Shown piece by piece: positions 11,227 through 22,017 of a stretch of DNA of 64,000 nucleotides. Source of the stretch: Tetraselmis striata (Eukaryota; Chlorophyta; Chlorodendrophyceae; Chlorodendrales; Chlorodendraceae); NCBI GenBank assembly GCA_006384855.1, contig VCJN01002010.1, positions 1-64,000 on the forward strand, written 5' to 3'. The notes under the pieces were generated by a model, which did no database searches, had not been told where the DNA came from, and saw nothing but the letters and a program-made list of their open reading frames with translations. The number at the start of each line of letters is the position of its first letter. Positions within the stretch are counted from its first letter, which is position 1. Position numbers and translations under genes: made by a program.

Positions 11227-14200
11227 TTATTTTGTCGCGGAAGCCTTGAAGTTCCCCTCCACAATGCAAGTCTTGCAAAGCTCCGTGTCTAACCAGATCT
11301 CCTCATCCTTGTCGACCTTTTCGCCCTTGGGCATCACCGGAAGTGCCCCGGCCTGTGTGTATTAGAAAACAGATTCGGGTTAATAGCTCACAACGAAAAT
11401 TCAGAAGAGCATTTGTGGTTGCACAAGATCTTAGTTACCTTCATCGATATCCACAGCTCGTTAGAAACATTCGGAGCGGAAACCGCGATAAGCTCCGGCG
11501 CACATGCCAGAAGAGCAAACTCTGTGAAGAAGGAGATGACCAAGTCCGGCATCTGATTCTTGATGCGATACGCCTCACTCCTGATGGTGGTGTTGGTGGC
11601 CGCGATATGCTCTCGATCCGGTAGTGGTGTGAGACAATCGGCGGATTTCATGTCCCCCCATCTGGCAGGAGGGGTCAGCAAGACCATTAACGGACCGGAG
11701 CGATGAGCACCTTTGAACAAATCCTGGAACTTTCTGGGGAAGCCTGTTGGGCCGAGGTCATCAACCTTGGCTGGGAACTTGGTGATGGCGTCAAGGCGAG
11801 CGGCCGCTTGCTCATCCGACACTTTGTCTTGCACATCCCAATCGATGATGTGGTCCGAGAGATATTTCCCCCAGTTCCTGGCCGGTTCGTCCGGCGTCAG
11901 CAGTTGGATTGTCTCCCTGCCCTTGGCCGTGTCAATGACATTCATGAGCTTGATGCTTGCTCGACGCAAGAGATCGCGAAACCTCCAGGTCTCAATCATC
12001 GCGAGCCACTCCGCGTTTGTGTGCGTAACAGCCATGGGGCCATTGTCGCCGGCATGCTTAATGTCATCCACCAGCTCGTAGAGGCTCGGGGTCACACTGT
12101 GCTCGCCTTGGATGAGCAGTCCAACCACCAGGTACATCTGGCCCACAGGAAGATCCGCGCTGTCGCTCTGCTTGGCAAGAGACGGCTCGTCTAGCCAGGG
12201 CGCATGGGGTCCAAAGCCGGCATCCCGGGTCGGAAAAAGGAATCAATGATAGTATTATTCCATATGATTAAGACACTGGGGTCGGTCACGACTTACCTCC
12301 ATGAGGGCGACTCGAAAGTGAGCTCTGTCTTTCCCGAAGCCGTACTCCTTGGTATCGAGGATTGTATTGATAGGCTTCCGAATTGCTTCGTAAACCTTCT
12401 TCACTTCCTTCTGGGTGAGTTGCCTGCCGTAATTGAGACGCTCGACTCTATCGAGTTCTTGTTGGTAGTACACAAATAGGTCTCGGAGTTTGGTTCTGGC
12501 TTCGTCCCATCCTCGAACCCCGAGGTCCACATGCCGGTAGGCTTCAGAAATCTGCTCAAGGGGCTCAAAAACACTGCGCAAATCATTTGTCAGAATCTAG
12601 CAGCATTAACAACACGATAAATTTTCATCATGTACGCAGCTCACCGCTGTGGGCGCGAGCAGAGGTCAATCAAATTTGAGAACTCGCTGCTCTTCTCATC
12701 TTTGATGCCGATCTTCTCAAGTTCAACTTCAAGAACTTCAGACTTCTTGAACTCCTTCACTACCCTGATTTGCGGAAGTGCCCTAAAGCCGGGGCGATTT
12801 GCATCCTGTTCTGCATACCAGCTCTCGAAACATCTGCGAAGGTTCTGCAGAAACAATTGCACCGATTTCAAAATTCTGAACGCTTGTACCTCGATGACAA
12901 ACCGTTTCGTCCCGCTGATGACAGAACGTTTCGTCCCGCTGATGACAGAACGTTTCGTCCCACTGATGACAGACCGTTTCGTCCCACTGATGACAAACCG
13001 TTTCGTCCCACTGCTGACAGACCGTTTCGTCCTACTGATGACAGACCGTTTCGTCCCACTGATGACAGACCGTTTCGTCCCACTGATGACAGAACGTTTT
13101 GTACCACTGATGACAGACCGTTTCGTCCCACAGATGACAGACCGTTTCGTCCCACTGATGACAGACCGTTTCGTCCCACTGATGACAGACCGTTTCGTCC
13201 CACTGATGACAAACCGTTTCGTCCCGCTGATGACAAACCGTTTCGTCCCACTGTCACATATTTTCAACCCGCTAACGACAGAACGACTTTTGTCACACTT
13301 TACGCCTATTTGCTGCCACGGTTAGGTAAATAGTAATTTGGGAGAATGGGTCACTCACCAGGAGTTGGTGCATCGACGTGTCTCCCACGACGGTGTGACC
13401 CGCCTCGTTGAGCTTCATAGACATGTAGCGGCAGACTTCCGGCGAGAGGCCGATGTACATCTTAGCCGACGTGAGGTGGATGCCTTTGTTGGCTTTGTAG
13501 ATTTCCGGGTAGTTTTCTTTCACCATGCGCTTCGCCTCCCGTCTGTGGCTGCCGTCGATGTTGGCTTGACGCGCGCCGTAGGCGCTAAGAAACTGGATGA
13601 TGACGTCGATCTCTGGCTTGTAGGAACTTGAATCCGCCAACCTCGGGTTCTCCCCGCCTTCGTGTGCTGCGACTAGCTTCTTGAAGTTGGCCATGGTCTG
13701 AGCGAGGGGCTCGTACTCATCGGAGAAAAAATCTTGTTTAGGGACTACTGGAAAGTACACCGAGAAATTCTCGGCGGAAAGGGAAGGATTCCTCTGAATA
13801 ACAAATGCAAGAAATGGATGTCAGTAAGTTGCATTGTGCATTGATTTATATGTAACTACACATATCTGATCCGGATAGGTACAACATGTCGCGATAGGCT
13901 TTTACCTTGTAGCTTTGCGCCACCATATTGCAGTCTTGCAGCTTTGGGGAACGGAATTCAAATTCCGGCGGCGGAGCGACGAACTTATCGGATATGAAGC
14001 TGAAAATGTGAGGCAGCCCCGTATCCTTGTCGACGACGAGGTTGACTCTGTCGGCGTATAACGTGTTGATGTCGCCACCGTGAGATGTCTTCACCTCTGG
14101 ATCAGCAATCTCGACGCTGAGGTGGCCGTAAGAGATCCAGTCGACGGCAATGGTGTTGTTGAAGCCATTCAAGGCCGGCGGGACGGCTAACGTGTTGACG

Positions 14201-17200
14201 TATGGAAGCGCGTTCTTAAAATCTTTGTCAATGTTGGCCAAGTCATCGATGTCAATCTGGCCAGACGCGAAACCTGTCAGCGCCTGCGCCAGCACATTGC
14301 GCTCGACCAAAGTCCATGCGTAGTAAGACTGGAACCGCGGTTGGAAGCAGAGTGGCGGCTGGATCACGTGAAGTAGCAACCTCTCAAAGCTGACATCGAT
14401 CCTGAGCTCCTTGTGCACTGTCAAGCGATAAGGTTCAAGAGATATCTGCGGTAACAAGCACAAGAATATTAATACTTATTGAAACACGACATTGACACGA
14501 ATTCGGAGACATCATATAAGCTTTACTCACCTCGTAGTTTCCGGCCGAGTCCAGCTTGACGTCCTTGATCTTTCCGATACACGCGAGAAGTGGCCCGTTC
14601 GGATCATCGAAAAAGTCCTTGCCAGTCAGCATGCTCGCCTTGTGCAATTCGATGTACAAATAGATCTCGACCTCAGCACTTGCGTTCTTGAACCAGTGGA
14701 TAGTCCAGCTCCTTGAGGTAAAGTCGCTGTAGGAGTCATCTTCTTGGGACCCGTCCCTCTCGTCAAAGAAGTCGTCGTAAGAGGCGACCGTCATCAGCTT
14801 TGTCTTCCTCTCGGGTCCGGGAGTGCCGGTGATGTCGAGAGCTTGCTTACGCTTCTCTGCCGCCCGTTGCCTCTGTTCTTCCTCTGTGCCGAAGACCTCT
14901 TCATCCGTGCACATACTGAGGAATTCAGGAACCCTTCTCGGAGCCTCGGCAATAGGGGCTCGAGAACCAGAGGCTCCAGAACCGGACGCTTGCCCGGTAG
15001 TCGGCGCTGGAGTCTCGAGCTCGGCCTCTGGCTCCGGGTCAAGCCGAGTGGGCTCGGGCTCCGGCTCCGGCTCAGTGTGCTCTATTTCAGGGTCAGGCTC
15101 AGGCTCTGTTTCCGGTACTTGAGATGGGCCTTTAGACAAAGAAGAGGCTTGATTCGGGGAACCTGTAAAGAATGAGTAGAGAGTACTCAACACACCTGCA
15201 GTGGGCGTCACGATTAACTACTGAACGGTATCGCCATACACCATAAAAGCCAAGCGTAATTTTTCTTACATGGGGATCCCGATTTACCAGCTGCTTCCGA
15301 CGCGGTTGCCTGCGCCAATTTACGACCTGTTGGAACGTCAGATAACTCATTGACGAGAAAGTAATCGAAGGGAGTGAGAAGGCAGGGATTGATACTTTCA
15401 GTCACAATTACCTGGAGTCACAATCGTCTCTGAAACCTTTTCTTTTCCCTTGGATTCCTTTGAAGCTTTAGTCGCTACTGGCTCAAGTGCGCGTCCTTTC
15501 GAACCTGTCAACACACATGATTTCAAACAACGTCAATATGACACAGTGCACTCACAAAGGCAGGGATTGATACTTTCCGTCACAATTACCTGGAGTCACA
15601 ATCGTCTCTGAAACCTTTTCTTTCCCCTTGGATTCCTTTGAAGCTTTAGTCGCTACTGGCTCAAGTGCGCGTCCTTTCGAACCTGTCAACACACATGATT
15701 TCAAACAATGTCAATATGACACGGTGCACTCACAAAAATCATATGATTGGAGAGGCAAGGACCTGATTGATAGTAAGCTTGCATGAGCTTTTCGTAATCC
15801 ATTAGCCTTCGCGCTGTCTGCATTTGAGCATCTGAGAGGACCTGGCCGCTCTTGATTCGGGCCCTCAAAAGCAAGGCGGCCGATCTTTCTCCTTGCGAGT
15901 GCGTGCCGTAAGCCGGCACCCTACCTCCTAAAAGGCTCGGTTTCCAGGGGTTACCTGATGCCTCAGCGCCGGCTCCAGCTGCAGAAGCTGAGGCTGCACG
16001 GCTCTTCTTTGCCGCCGGCTGCTCTGGCACAGAAGATGACGCCTTGTGTTTTCTCCCTACTAGCGCTCCGAGCGCATCGAATTCTTTTGCTTTCTCGGTA
16101 GGTTTTGATGTCTGCTTGGACCTTCGGCCTATAAACATCATATCATGTCAGAACGTTTCGTCCCGCTGATGACAGAACGTTTCGTCCCACTGATGACAGA
16201 CCGTTTCGTCCCACTGATGACCAACCGTTTCGTCCCACTGATGACAAACCGTTTCGTCCCACTTATGACAAACCGTTTCGTCCCGCTGATGACAGAACGT
16301 TTCGTCCCGCTGATGACAAACCGTTTCGTCCCGCTGATGACAGACCGTTTCGTCCCGCTGATGACAAACCGTTTCGTCCCACTGATGACAAACCGTTTCG
16401 TCCCACTGATGACAAACCGTTTCGTCCCACTGATGACAAACCGTTTCGTCCCACTGATGACAAACCGTTTTGTCCCACTGATGACAAACCGTTTTGTCCC
16501 ACTGATGACAAAACTATTTTCAATACATTATGTACTGCGGTTTAATAATGTAATGTCTTTAAGTACTGCGCTTCACACTAATATTAAACCACTCCTTACG
16601 GCGGAGTACAGGTCGAGGTTCCCCCTGGCCGCTCTTCACCCCCACCCCCTCCCACCACCAATTAGCATCCTTACTGCTTGCAACAGCTGCCTCGACGGGA
16701 CGTAATACTACCCTGCAGGACCCTAATGCCGCTCGTCTCGTTTGGGTTTCTATTCCCACTCGTCTGCCTACACCTCGAGCGGTCCTAGATTACACCGCTT
16801 CTACAAGGAACCCTAACCAAACTCGCTAGATCTGGCCGCATCACGCGTCGAGCAGGCAAGCGGCTACTGTACGCTGCCACTCGTCTGCCTACACCTCGAG
16901 TGGTCCTAGATTACACCGCTTCTACAAGGAACCCTAACCGAACTCGCTAGATCTGGCCGCATCACGCGTCGAGCAGGCAGGCGGCTACTGTACGCTGCCA
17001 CTCGTCTGCCTACACCTCGAGTGGTCCTAGATTACACCGCTTCTACAGTGAACCCTAACCGAACTCGCTAGATCTGGCCGTATCACGCGTCGAGCAGGCA
17101 GGCAGCTACTGTACGCTGCCACTCGTCTGCCTACACCTCGAGTGGTCCTAGATTACACCGCTTCAACAGTGAACCCTAACCGAACTCGCTAGATCTGGCC

Positions 17201-17311
17201 GTATCACGCGTCGAGCAGGCACGCAGCTACTGTACGCGCGCGCAACTCACCTGGGGTGGCGTCGTCCTTGTCTTCCTTGTCCTTGGCAGGCTCGTTCTTC
17301 TTCGGCGCCAT
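11227..17311 (-). CDS. Unrecognised 12-exon gene, about 1,202 aa
   Basis: A minus-strand gene reconstructed from splice signals with consistent phase. Exons: 17251-17311, 15763-16128, 15590-15682, 15412-15504, 15288-15326, 14531-15162, 13906-14445, 13359-13793, 12645-12844, 12297-12573, 11439-12185, 11227-11352. It starts MAPKKNEPAKDKEDKD, a basic/acidic N-terminus. Exon 2 is Ala/Ser/Lys-rich, exon 6 has a Glu/Pro repeat region (EPEPEPEPTR) and then a compact domain ending in GKIKDVKLDSAGNYE, and exons 7-11 look globular. No family was recognised; a nuclear chromatin or transposition protein is only a guess. The exon 2 donor could instead be the stronger GTGAGT at 15733, but that breaks phase. 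A TAA ends the frame at 11227-11229, yet open sequence continues to a donor at 11055. It is divergently paired with the 17850 gene. Confidence 0.6.
12898..13260. repeat. 24-bp minisatellite, array A (~15 units)
   Basis: Head-to-tail units of 24 bp that begin CCGTTTCGTCCC and end GATGACAGA or GATGACAAA. Each unit is quasi-palindromic, with TTTCGTC or TTTTGTC facing GACAAA across an 8-base loop. The array lies in the intron between exons 8 and 9 of the minus gene. Because 24 is divisible by three, it is open in several frames and creates artefactual FVPLMTDR-type repeat ORFs. Confidence 0.93.
15381..15738 (-). repeat. Tandem duplication of one exon with its intron
   Basis: Two 178-bp copies stand head to tail (GGCAGGGATT at 15381 and 15559). 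Each contains a 93-bp exon (15412-15504 and 15590-15682) with the same acceptor TTGACAG and donor GTAATTGTG. The exon is symmetric in phase (1-1) and 31 codons long, so the duplication adds 31 residues without disturbing the frame. The copies differ at only a few positions, which implies a recent event. Confidence 0.88.
16145..16512. repeat. 24-bp minisatellite, array B (~15 units)
   Basis: Same 24-bp unit and same strand orientation as arrays A and C. It lies in intron 1 of the minus gene, immediately upstream of its second exon. Unit variants alternate between CCACTGATG and CCGCTGATG and between ACAGA and ACAAA. Confidence 0.93.
16757..17240. repeat. Four tandem copies of a ~121-bp unit
   Basis: Units starting CACTCGTCTGCCTACACC occur at about 16757, 16878, 16999 and 17120, and each contains CGAACTCGCTAGATCTGGCC and CACGCGTCGAGCAGGCA. 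The copies are near identical. The array fills the 5' half of intron 1 of the minus gene and ends about 10 bp from its first donor. The short CCCTAACC word inside is not telomeric repeat. Confidence 0.9.
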
Positions 17312-17849
17312 TCTGGCGGTAGGTAGGTTGACGCGGTAGATGAGCGGGTTTCTTGGTGGGAAGCGGTGAGGGAGAGGTGGAAATGACGTGGTTTCCGTCT
17401 GCCGCCGCTCTGACCCCTGCTGGACCAACGGCGCGCGTGCGCACACTATAGTGTACCTCGTCGTCGTCATCAGGTTCATGTATTTTGCACCGCGACGAAT
17501 ATACAGGGCTAACTACTGCGACTATATATTACTATTACTGGAAGATAAAATATTCCCTACTCGAGAGTCATAACGGTACGAGAGTACAGTGGCGTGGCAA
17601 TAATATTCCTTCATGGGATGATATATTCCTTGGACTGGATTCGGGTGTACTTACTAGTATAGAACTATTTCCGACATACGAAAGAAGCACGAAATAACAC
17701 GGTATTTGAGTCATCAATTATTTTGACCCGTACCTGGATATTATGCACCCCGGTCAACGGCCCGTCCGAGAACGGTCATTGGCCGTCACTCTTCCTCACC
17801 ACAGATCACAGTCCTGCACCCCCCCCCCCACCCACTCGCCCCGCGTTGC
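17312..17849. promoter_or_regulatory. Shared intergenic region of the divergent gene pair
   Basis: 538 bp separate the ATG of the minus gene (17311) from the first ATG of the plus gene (17850), so both promoters must lie here if the models are right. AT-rich patches occur at 17520-17560 and 17600-17640 (for example ATATATTACTATTACTGG). A C run lies at 17820-17829. No specific element can be assigned. Confidence 0.4.
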
Positions 17850-20800
17850 ATGGCGGCGGTCGAAAGCATGGCCTCTTCTCCAGGATCCGGCGCGTCGGAC
17901 ACTACAGTTACATTACCGCTGTGTTCGTGCCGCAGTGGGTACTCGTGTGATTGCGACGCGCGTGCGAGTGATCGTAAGGAGCCTGCGAAAAGGAAGTACA
18001 CGTGGGGCAAGGGCTGCGATGAGGTCGCCGAAAGCGGTAATGGCAAGGTCTCGTCTCTGATCAGCAAGCGCACCTCTCGCGATTGTATCCGCCTCATGCT
18101 CGCCAAGGAGGCTAGAGAGCAGTCGCCATGCCGTTCGCGCAAGTGCGTGCACAAGCTATACACACAGTGCGGAGAGGCCCTCGTTGATGCCGTGTTGGAC
18201 CGTGCGTTGACCGTATACTCTGGCAATCAGAACCGCTCCTTTGACCGGCTCGCTCAGGTTCTCAGGGGTGGCTACGAGTCGGCATCCGACAAGTTCGATT
18301 ACATGTTCGATCACGGTGGCTACTTGCGATCTTTCGATCATCGCGGCCCCATCTACACGTGTGGGCGGGCGTGCGTGGGAGGTCTTGCATCAGGTCTCGA
18401 AACACAGACGTCTCGTGATCCAGCGGTCGGTGGTGGATAACGAACCCACGTACATCAGGCAGCGCAAGCAATACGAGAGCAGACAGACCGGACCGAGGGA
18501 GCATGTGCGCATGTTTCTCGAGCACTTCTTCTCGGATGACCTCGGTCACGTCGAGATCATGCCTTTTCATGACGGAAACAGCGAGACCTTCAAGAAGCAC
18601 CTACCTCCCTGGATGACCAAGATTTGCGTCTACTACTACTACAAGTCGTGGGCCGAGGACGACAAGGCCATTCTCCGTGGTGAGGCCCATTTTGTCCCAC
18701 TAATGACATACCGTTTCGTCCCGCTGACGACAGACCGTTTCGTCCCGCTGATGACAAACCGTTTCGTCCCACTGATGACAAACCGTTTTGTCCCGCTGAT
18801 GACATACCGTTTTGTCCCACTGATGACAAACCGTTTCGTCCCATTGATGACAAACCGTTTCGTCCCACTGATGACAAACCGTTTCGTCCCACTGATGACA
18901 AACCGTTTCGTCCCACTGATGACAAACCGTTTCGTCCCACTGATGACAAACCGTTTTGTCCCGCTGATGACATACCGTTTTGTCCCACTGATGACAAACC
19001 GTTTCGTCCCACTGATGACAAACCGTTTCGTCCCACTAATGACAGACCGTTTTGTCCCGCTGATGACAAACCGTTTCGTCCCGCTATCGCCAGAACGTTT
19101 AGTCCCACCGACGCCGGACCGATTTCGTCCCACTGATGACATAACGTTTCGCACCGCTCATGGCATACCGTTTCGTCCCACCGACCACAAAAGTATTTGT
19201 CCCACATAATTAGCCGATATCGTCCCACTGCATAGAGAACGTCTTGTCCCACTGCTGAGAGACGGTTTTGTCCCACTACTGACATACCGTTTCGTCACAC
19301 TGATGACAGATTGTTTCGCCAAGCTGATTACAGAATTATTCACCCACTACCGATATAATTATTTCGACCCACTTTAGACCGAACTTTTCTGTCTCGCATT
19401 ATGAGACCTTATTTGTATACCGACCTATCATGCCCCTGCCCCTTTGTAGATTTGGCTACCGAGAGCGAAGTGAAGCTCGCATCGTTCGACACTTTCCGCC
19501 GGACTTGGAAGGAAGACTTCCCGGATGTCACCACGCCGAAGGTGAAGCGACTCAGCCACTGTCCCATATGCGCGGCGGGCAAAGCACTCAGAGACCAAGC
19601 TCGCGAGATTTGCACAAAGGACATGACGTTAGAGGAACGTCTAGTGCACCGTCAACATCAACAGCTGGTGAGGCGTCAGGTCAGAGCTGAGCAGAAGGTA
19701 CACCTCGAGAGAGTGCGCCAGGAACGAAGGGATCTGAACAACGCCGTCTTCCAGTCGCGCCTTGGCCATGGAAACTTCTTCTTCTTCGAAATTGATAGCA
19801 TGGACTCCGCGAAGACCCTGCTGCCTCACTGGGTTCGCATCCCCAAGACTGTGAAGCCCGACATGCTCCTCAAGTACCACCTCACCTGTGTGAAGTACGA
19901 CGGATACCGCCCGGACGACATCTACTACTACACCAACACCATCCCCCACGATTCGTCCACGACGTGCACTCTGATATGGATCACGATCATGAAGGTGAGC
20001 TCGTTAGCCTCCCGATAGGTTCGCTGTGGTTGTCCGGTAGCCATGGACTGATGAAATCTGGTCTGCGATGCAGAAAATTCAACACCGTGGTAGAAAGATT
20101 CCGTACATCAAAATCCAGATGGACAACACCGTCAGGGAGAACAAGAATAGGAACGTGGTGGCCCTCTGCAATTGGCTTGTGTCTATCGGCATCTGCGACG
20201 TCATTCATTTGGTCTTCTTGCCTGTCGGGCACACTCACGAACGGGTTGACCAGATCTTCAGCCGCATCAGTCTTGCGCTATCTCGCAGCTCCGCCTACAC
20301 AATCGAGGCCTTTCTTGACTTGGTGGCGAAGGCATTCTCGCCCACTCCGGAGATTGCTGAGCTCTCATTCTCCCTCGACTTCTCTGAGTGGTTAAGGCCC
20401 CATTTCCAAGACCACATTCAGGACATCAGTAAGCCGCACAAATTCGAGTTCACCCGTGACGACGCCGCCGCGTCTGGCGGCTCGTTGCGCACCGCCTTGT
20501 GGTCCAACACACCGCTTTCTGAGCCCGTGCAGATCTTGAAGAGCGCGCCAACTGGGACGCCCGAGATTCGTGCGGGCCGGCCCCTTTTGTACGCTCTCTG
20601 CGACAAAAAGAAGCCCGACGCGGTGAAGGTCCGGAGGTACTTGGATGATTTCAAGAAGGTCAAGTCGTACATCACGGACCTGGGGGTCCAGTGGCACTTC
20701 TCCCCAGTCGAGCGCGAGAGCTGGAAGAATCTGCTCGACGACTTGGATGAGATGCAAACTGCTCCTTCGGCAGCCTTCTCCGGGTTCTGGCCGCAACGGA

Positions 20801-21721
20801 AAGAGGAAGTTGACGATTTCTTGCGCGAGCACGGGCAGACCGCGCCTGCTGAGGCACGTCACACGATGGCTACCAACGCAGACCTCAACAATGCCGAAGC
20901 CGCTCGCGTTGAAGCCGAGGTTCGTGCTCAAGTGCTTCAAGATGACAGCGCCTTCCGGGGAGTTCACGCCGGCGCCAAGGAGAGACTTCATGACAACACA
21001 TCGCCCAGCGATGCAAAGGGCTCGAACCTCGTTGTCATCGACGTCTCCGATGCGAGTCCCATTGTTTGTCATTTTTGTCCTTTACGGGACAAAACAATTT
21101 GGTTCTTCTACCTTGCTTGTTATTTTGTCCCAGCTGGGACAAAAATGGCGTGGCGTCTCGCTCGGGACTAACATAGCTCGCGGTCTTGGTCATCGTTAGG
21201 TGCATGAGGAAGACAAGTGTCCTGAAACTCTTGGTGATTGGGAGTCGAGATTCGTCATCGGGCTTGTGAAGTCGCGCGAGACTACCGAAGACACGTTGAC
21301 CGTGGCCGTATACGAGCCCTTCCATGCCGATGCAAAGGGCAAACCCCTCATGCCCCTATGGTTGTACGCGCAGACAAAAGGAGGGAAGAAGCCAGTTGAC
21401 ACAAGCTGGGAGAAGTGCCTGACGCTTCCTTGGAAGCTTGTTGAAGCCGTCCCCCTATCGTACGCGAAGGCCATCCACGACGCGTCGGGAAGTCGAGAGG
21501 TGTTCAACGAGGACGGCACCATGGTCAGAAAGAAGTGGTACGGTAAAAGCGTCCAAGTCGTGAAGACATATGCGCAAACTGGGTGGCAAATCAGCCAGCC
21601 ACGAAACAACTGCGTCCACGTCATGTCAACCACCCCAGCGCAACGCAAACCCGGCGGAGTCGTCAAGTTTAACGCAGCCACGAAGAAGGACTTGCTTGAG
21701 TTGGGGATGCTCAACGAATAA
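17850..21721 (+). CDS. DUF7869-like transposase-related protein, one apparent frameshift
   Basis: Exons: 17850-18679, 19450-19994, 20074-about 21060, 21200-21721. A one-base frame change near 18360 lies within the first exon, so this copy may be inactive or the base may be misread. The protein has an N-terminal Cys-containing region, then FRRTWKEDFPDV, a C-x2-C pair (HCPICAAG), a long basic coiled region, EIDSMDSAKTLLPHW, IQMDNTVRENKNRN and VGHTHERVDQIFSRI. From memory these match the family now called DUF7869, found in many copies in algae and invertebrates and thought to be transposon-encoded with an RNase H-like fold; the Asp residues in the second, third and fourth motifs would be the candidate active site. 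Exon 5 (VHEEDKCPETLGDWE..., ending LLELGMLNE) may be a small BAH-like or Tudor-like domain. The last intron's donor is uncertain. Confidence 0.7.
18690..19340. repeat. 24-bp minisatellite, array C (~16 clean plus ~10 degenerate units)
   Basis: The same unit and orientation as arrays A and B, lying in the intron 18680-19449 of the plus gene. Units are regular to about 19080 and then decay progressively toward 19340. The genes run in opposite directions but all three arrays have one orientation, so the repeat does not follow transcription. Confidence 0.92.
21073..21144. repeat. Two palindromes related to the 24-bp unit
   Basis: 21123-21144 is a perfect 22-bp palindrome with arm TTTTGTCCCAG. 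21073-21094 is a hairpin with arms TTTTGTCC and GGACAAAA. Both share the TTTTGTCCC/GGGACAAAA arms of the minisatellite unit. They lie in the last intron of the plus gene. Confidence 0.8.
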
Positions 21722-21800
21722 ACTATCAGCAACGTCTTGTGGCTAGCTAGCCGCCGCTGGATGTAATAATCATAATAAATATTGATTTCATTGCCTCATC

Positions 21801-21819
21801 TTGTCCCATTTTGGACAAA
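21801..21819. repeat. Third palindrome downstream of the plus gene
   Basis: Arms TTGTCC and GGACAA around CATTTT, 80 bp beyond the stop codon of the 17850-21721 gene and about 200 bp from the boundary with the duplicated unit B. It belongs to the same sequence family as the minisatellite unit. Confidence 0.65.
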
Positions 21820-22017
21820 ATGCTCCAAAACCAACATTGGATATGCGTCGCGGCTGGCCTTCATGCTGTTGAATGCTGCACTGCACCCAAGGTCTACAAA
21901 CCCAAGCTACATCACCAATGAGTCTTAAGTACTGATAGTAAACCCGGGAACTAGGGTATAAACAAACCCTGCGGTGCAAAATGAATTCCACGGCGCAAAA
22001 TAGGTTAAATTACTGTT

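Noticed and set aside
10934-11365. Plus-strand ORF of 143 codons
   Set aside because: It is the shadow of minus-strand exons 12-13, which have splice sites and consistent phase.
12630-13333. Long ORFs on both strands encoding FVPLMTDR-type or KRSVISGT-type repeats
   Set aside because: They exist because the 24-bp unit lacks stops and is a multiple of three. Splice signals place the arrays in introns.
16757-17240. Telomeric repeat
   Set aside because: AACCCTAACC occurs once per 121-bp unit and is not tandem on its own.
12898-19340. CRISPR-like arrays
   Set aside because: The 24-bp units are contiguous with no unique spacers, and the genome is eukaryotic. They are minisatellites.
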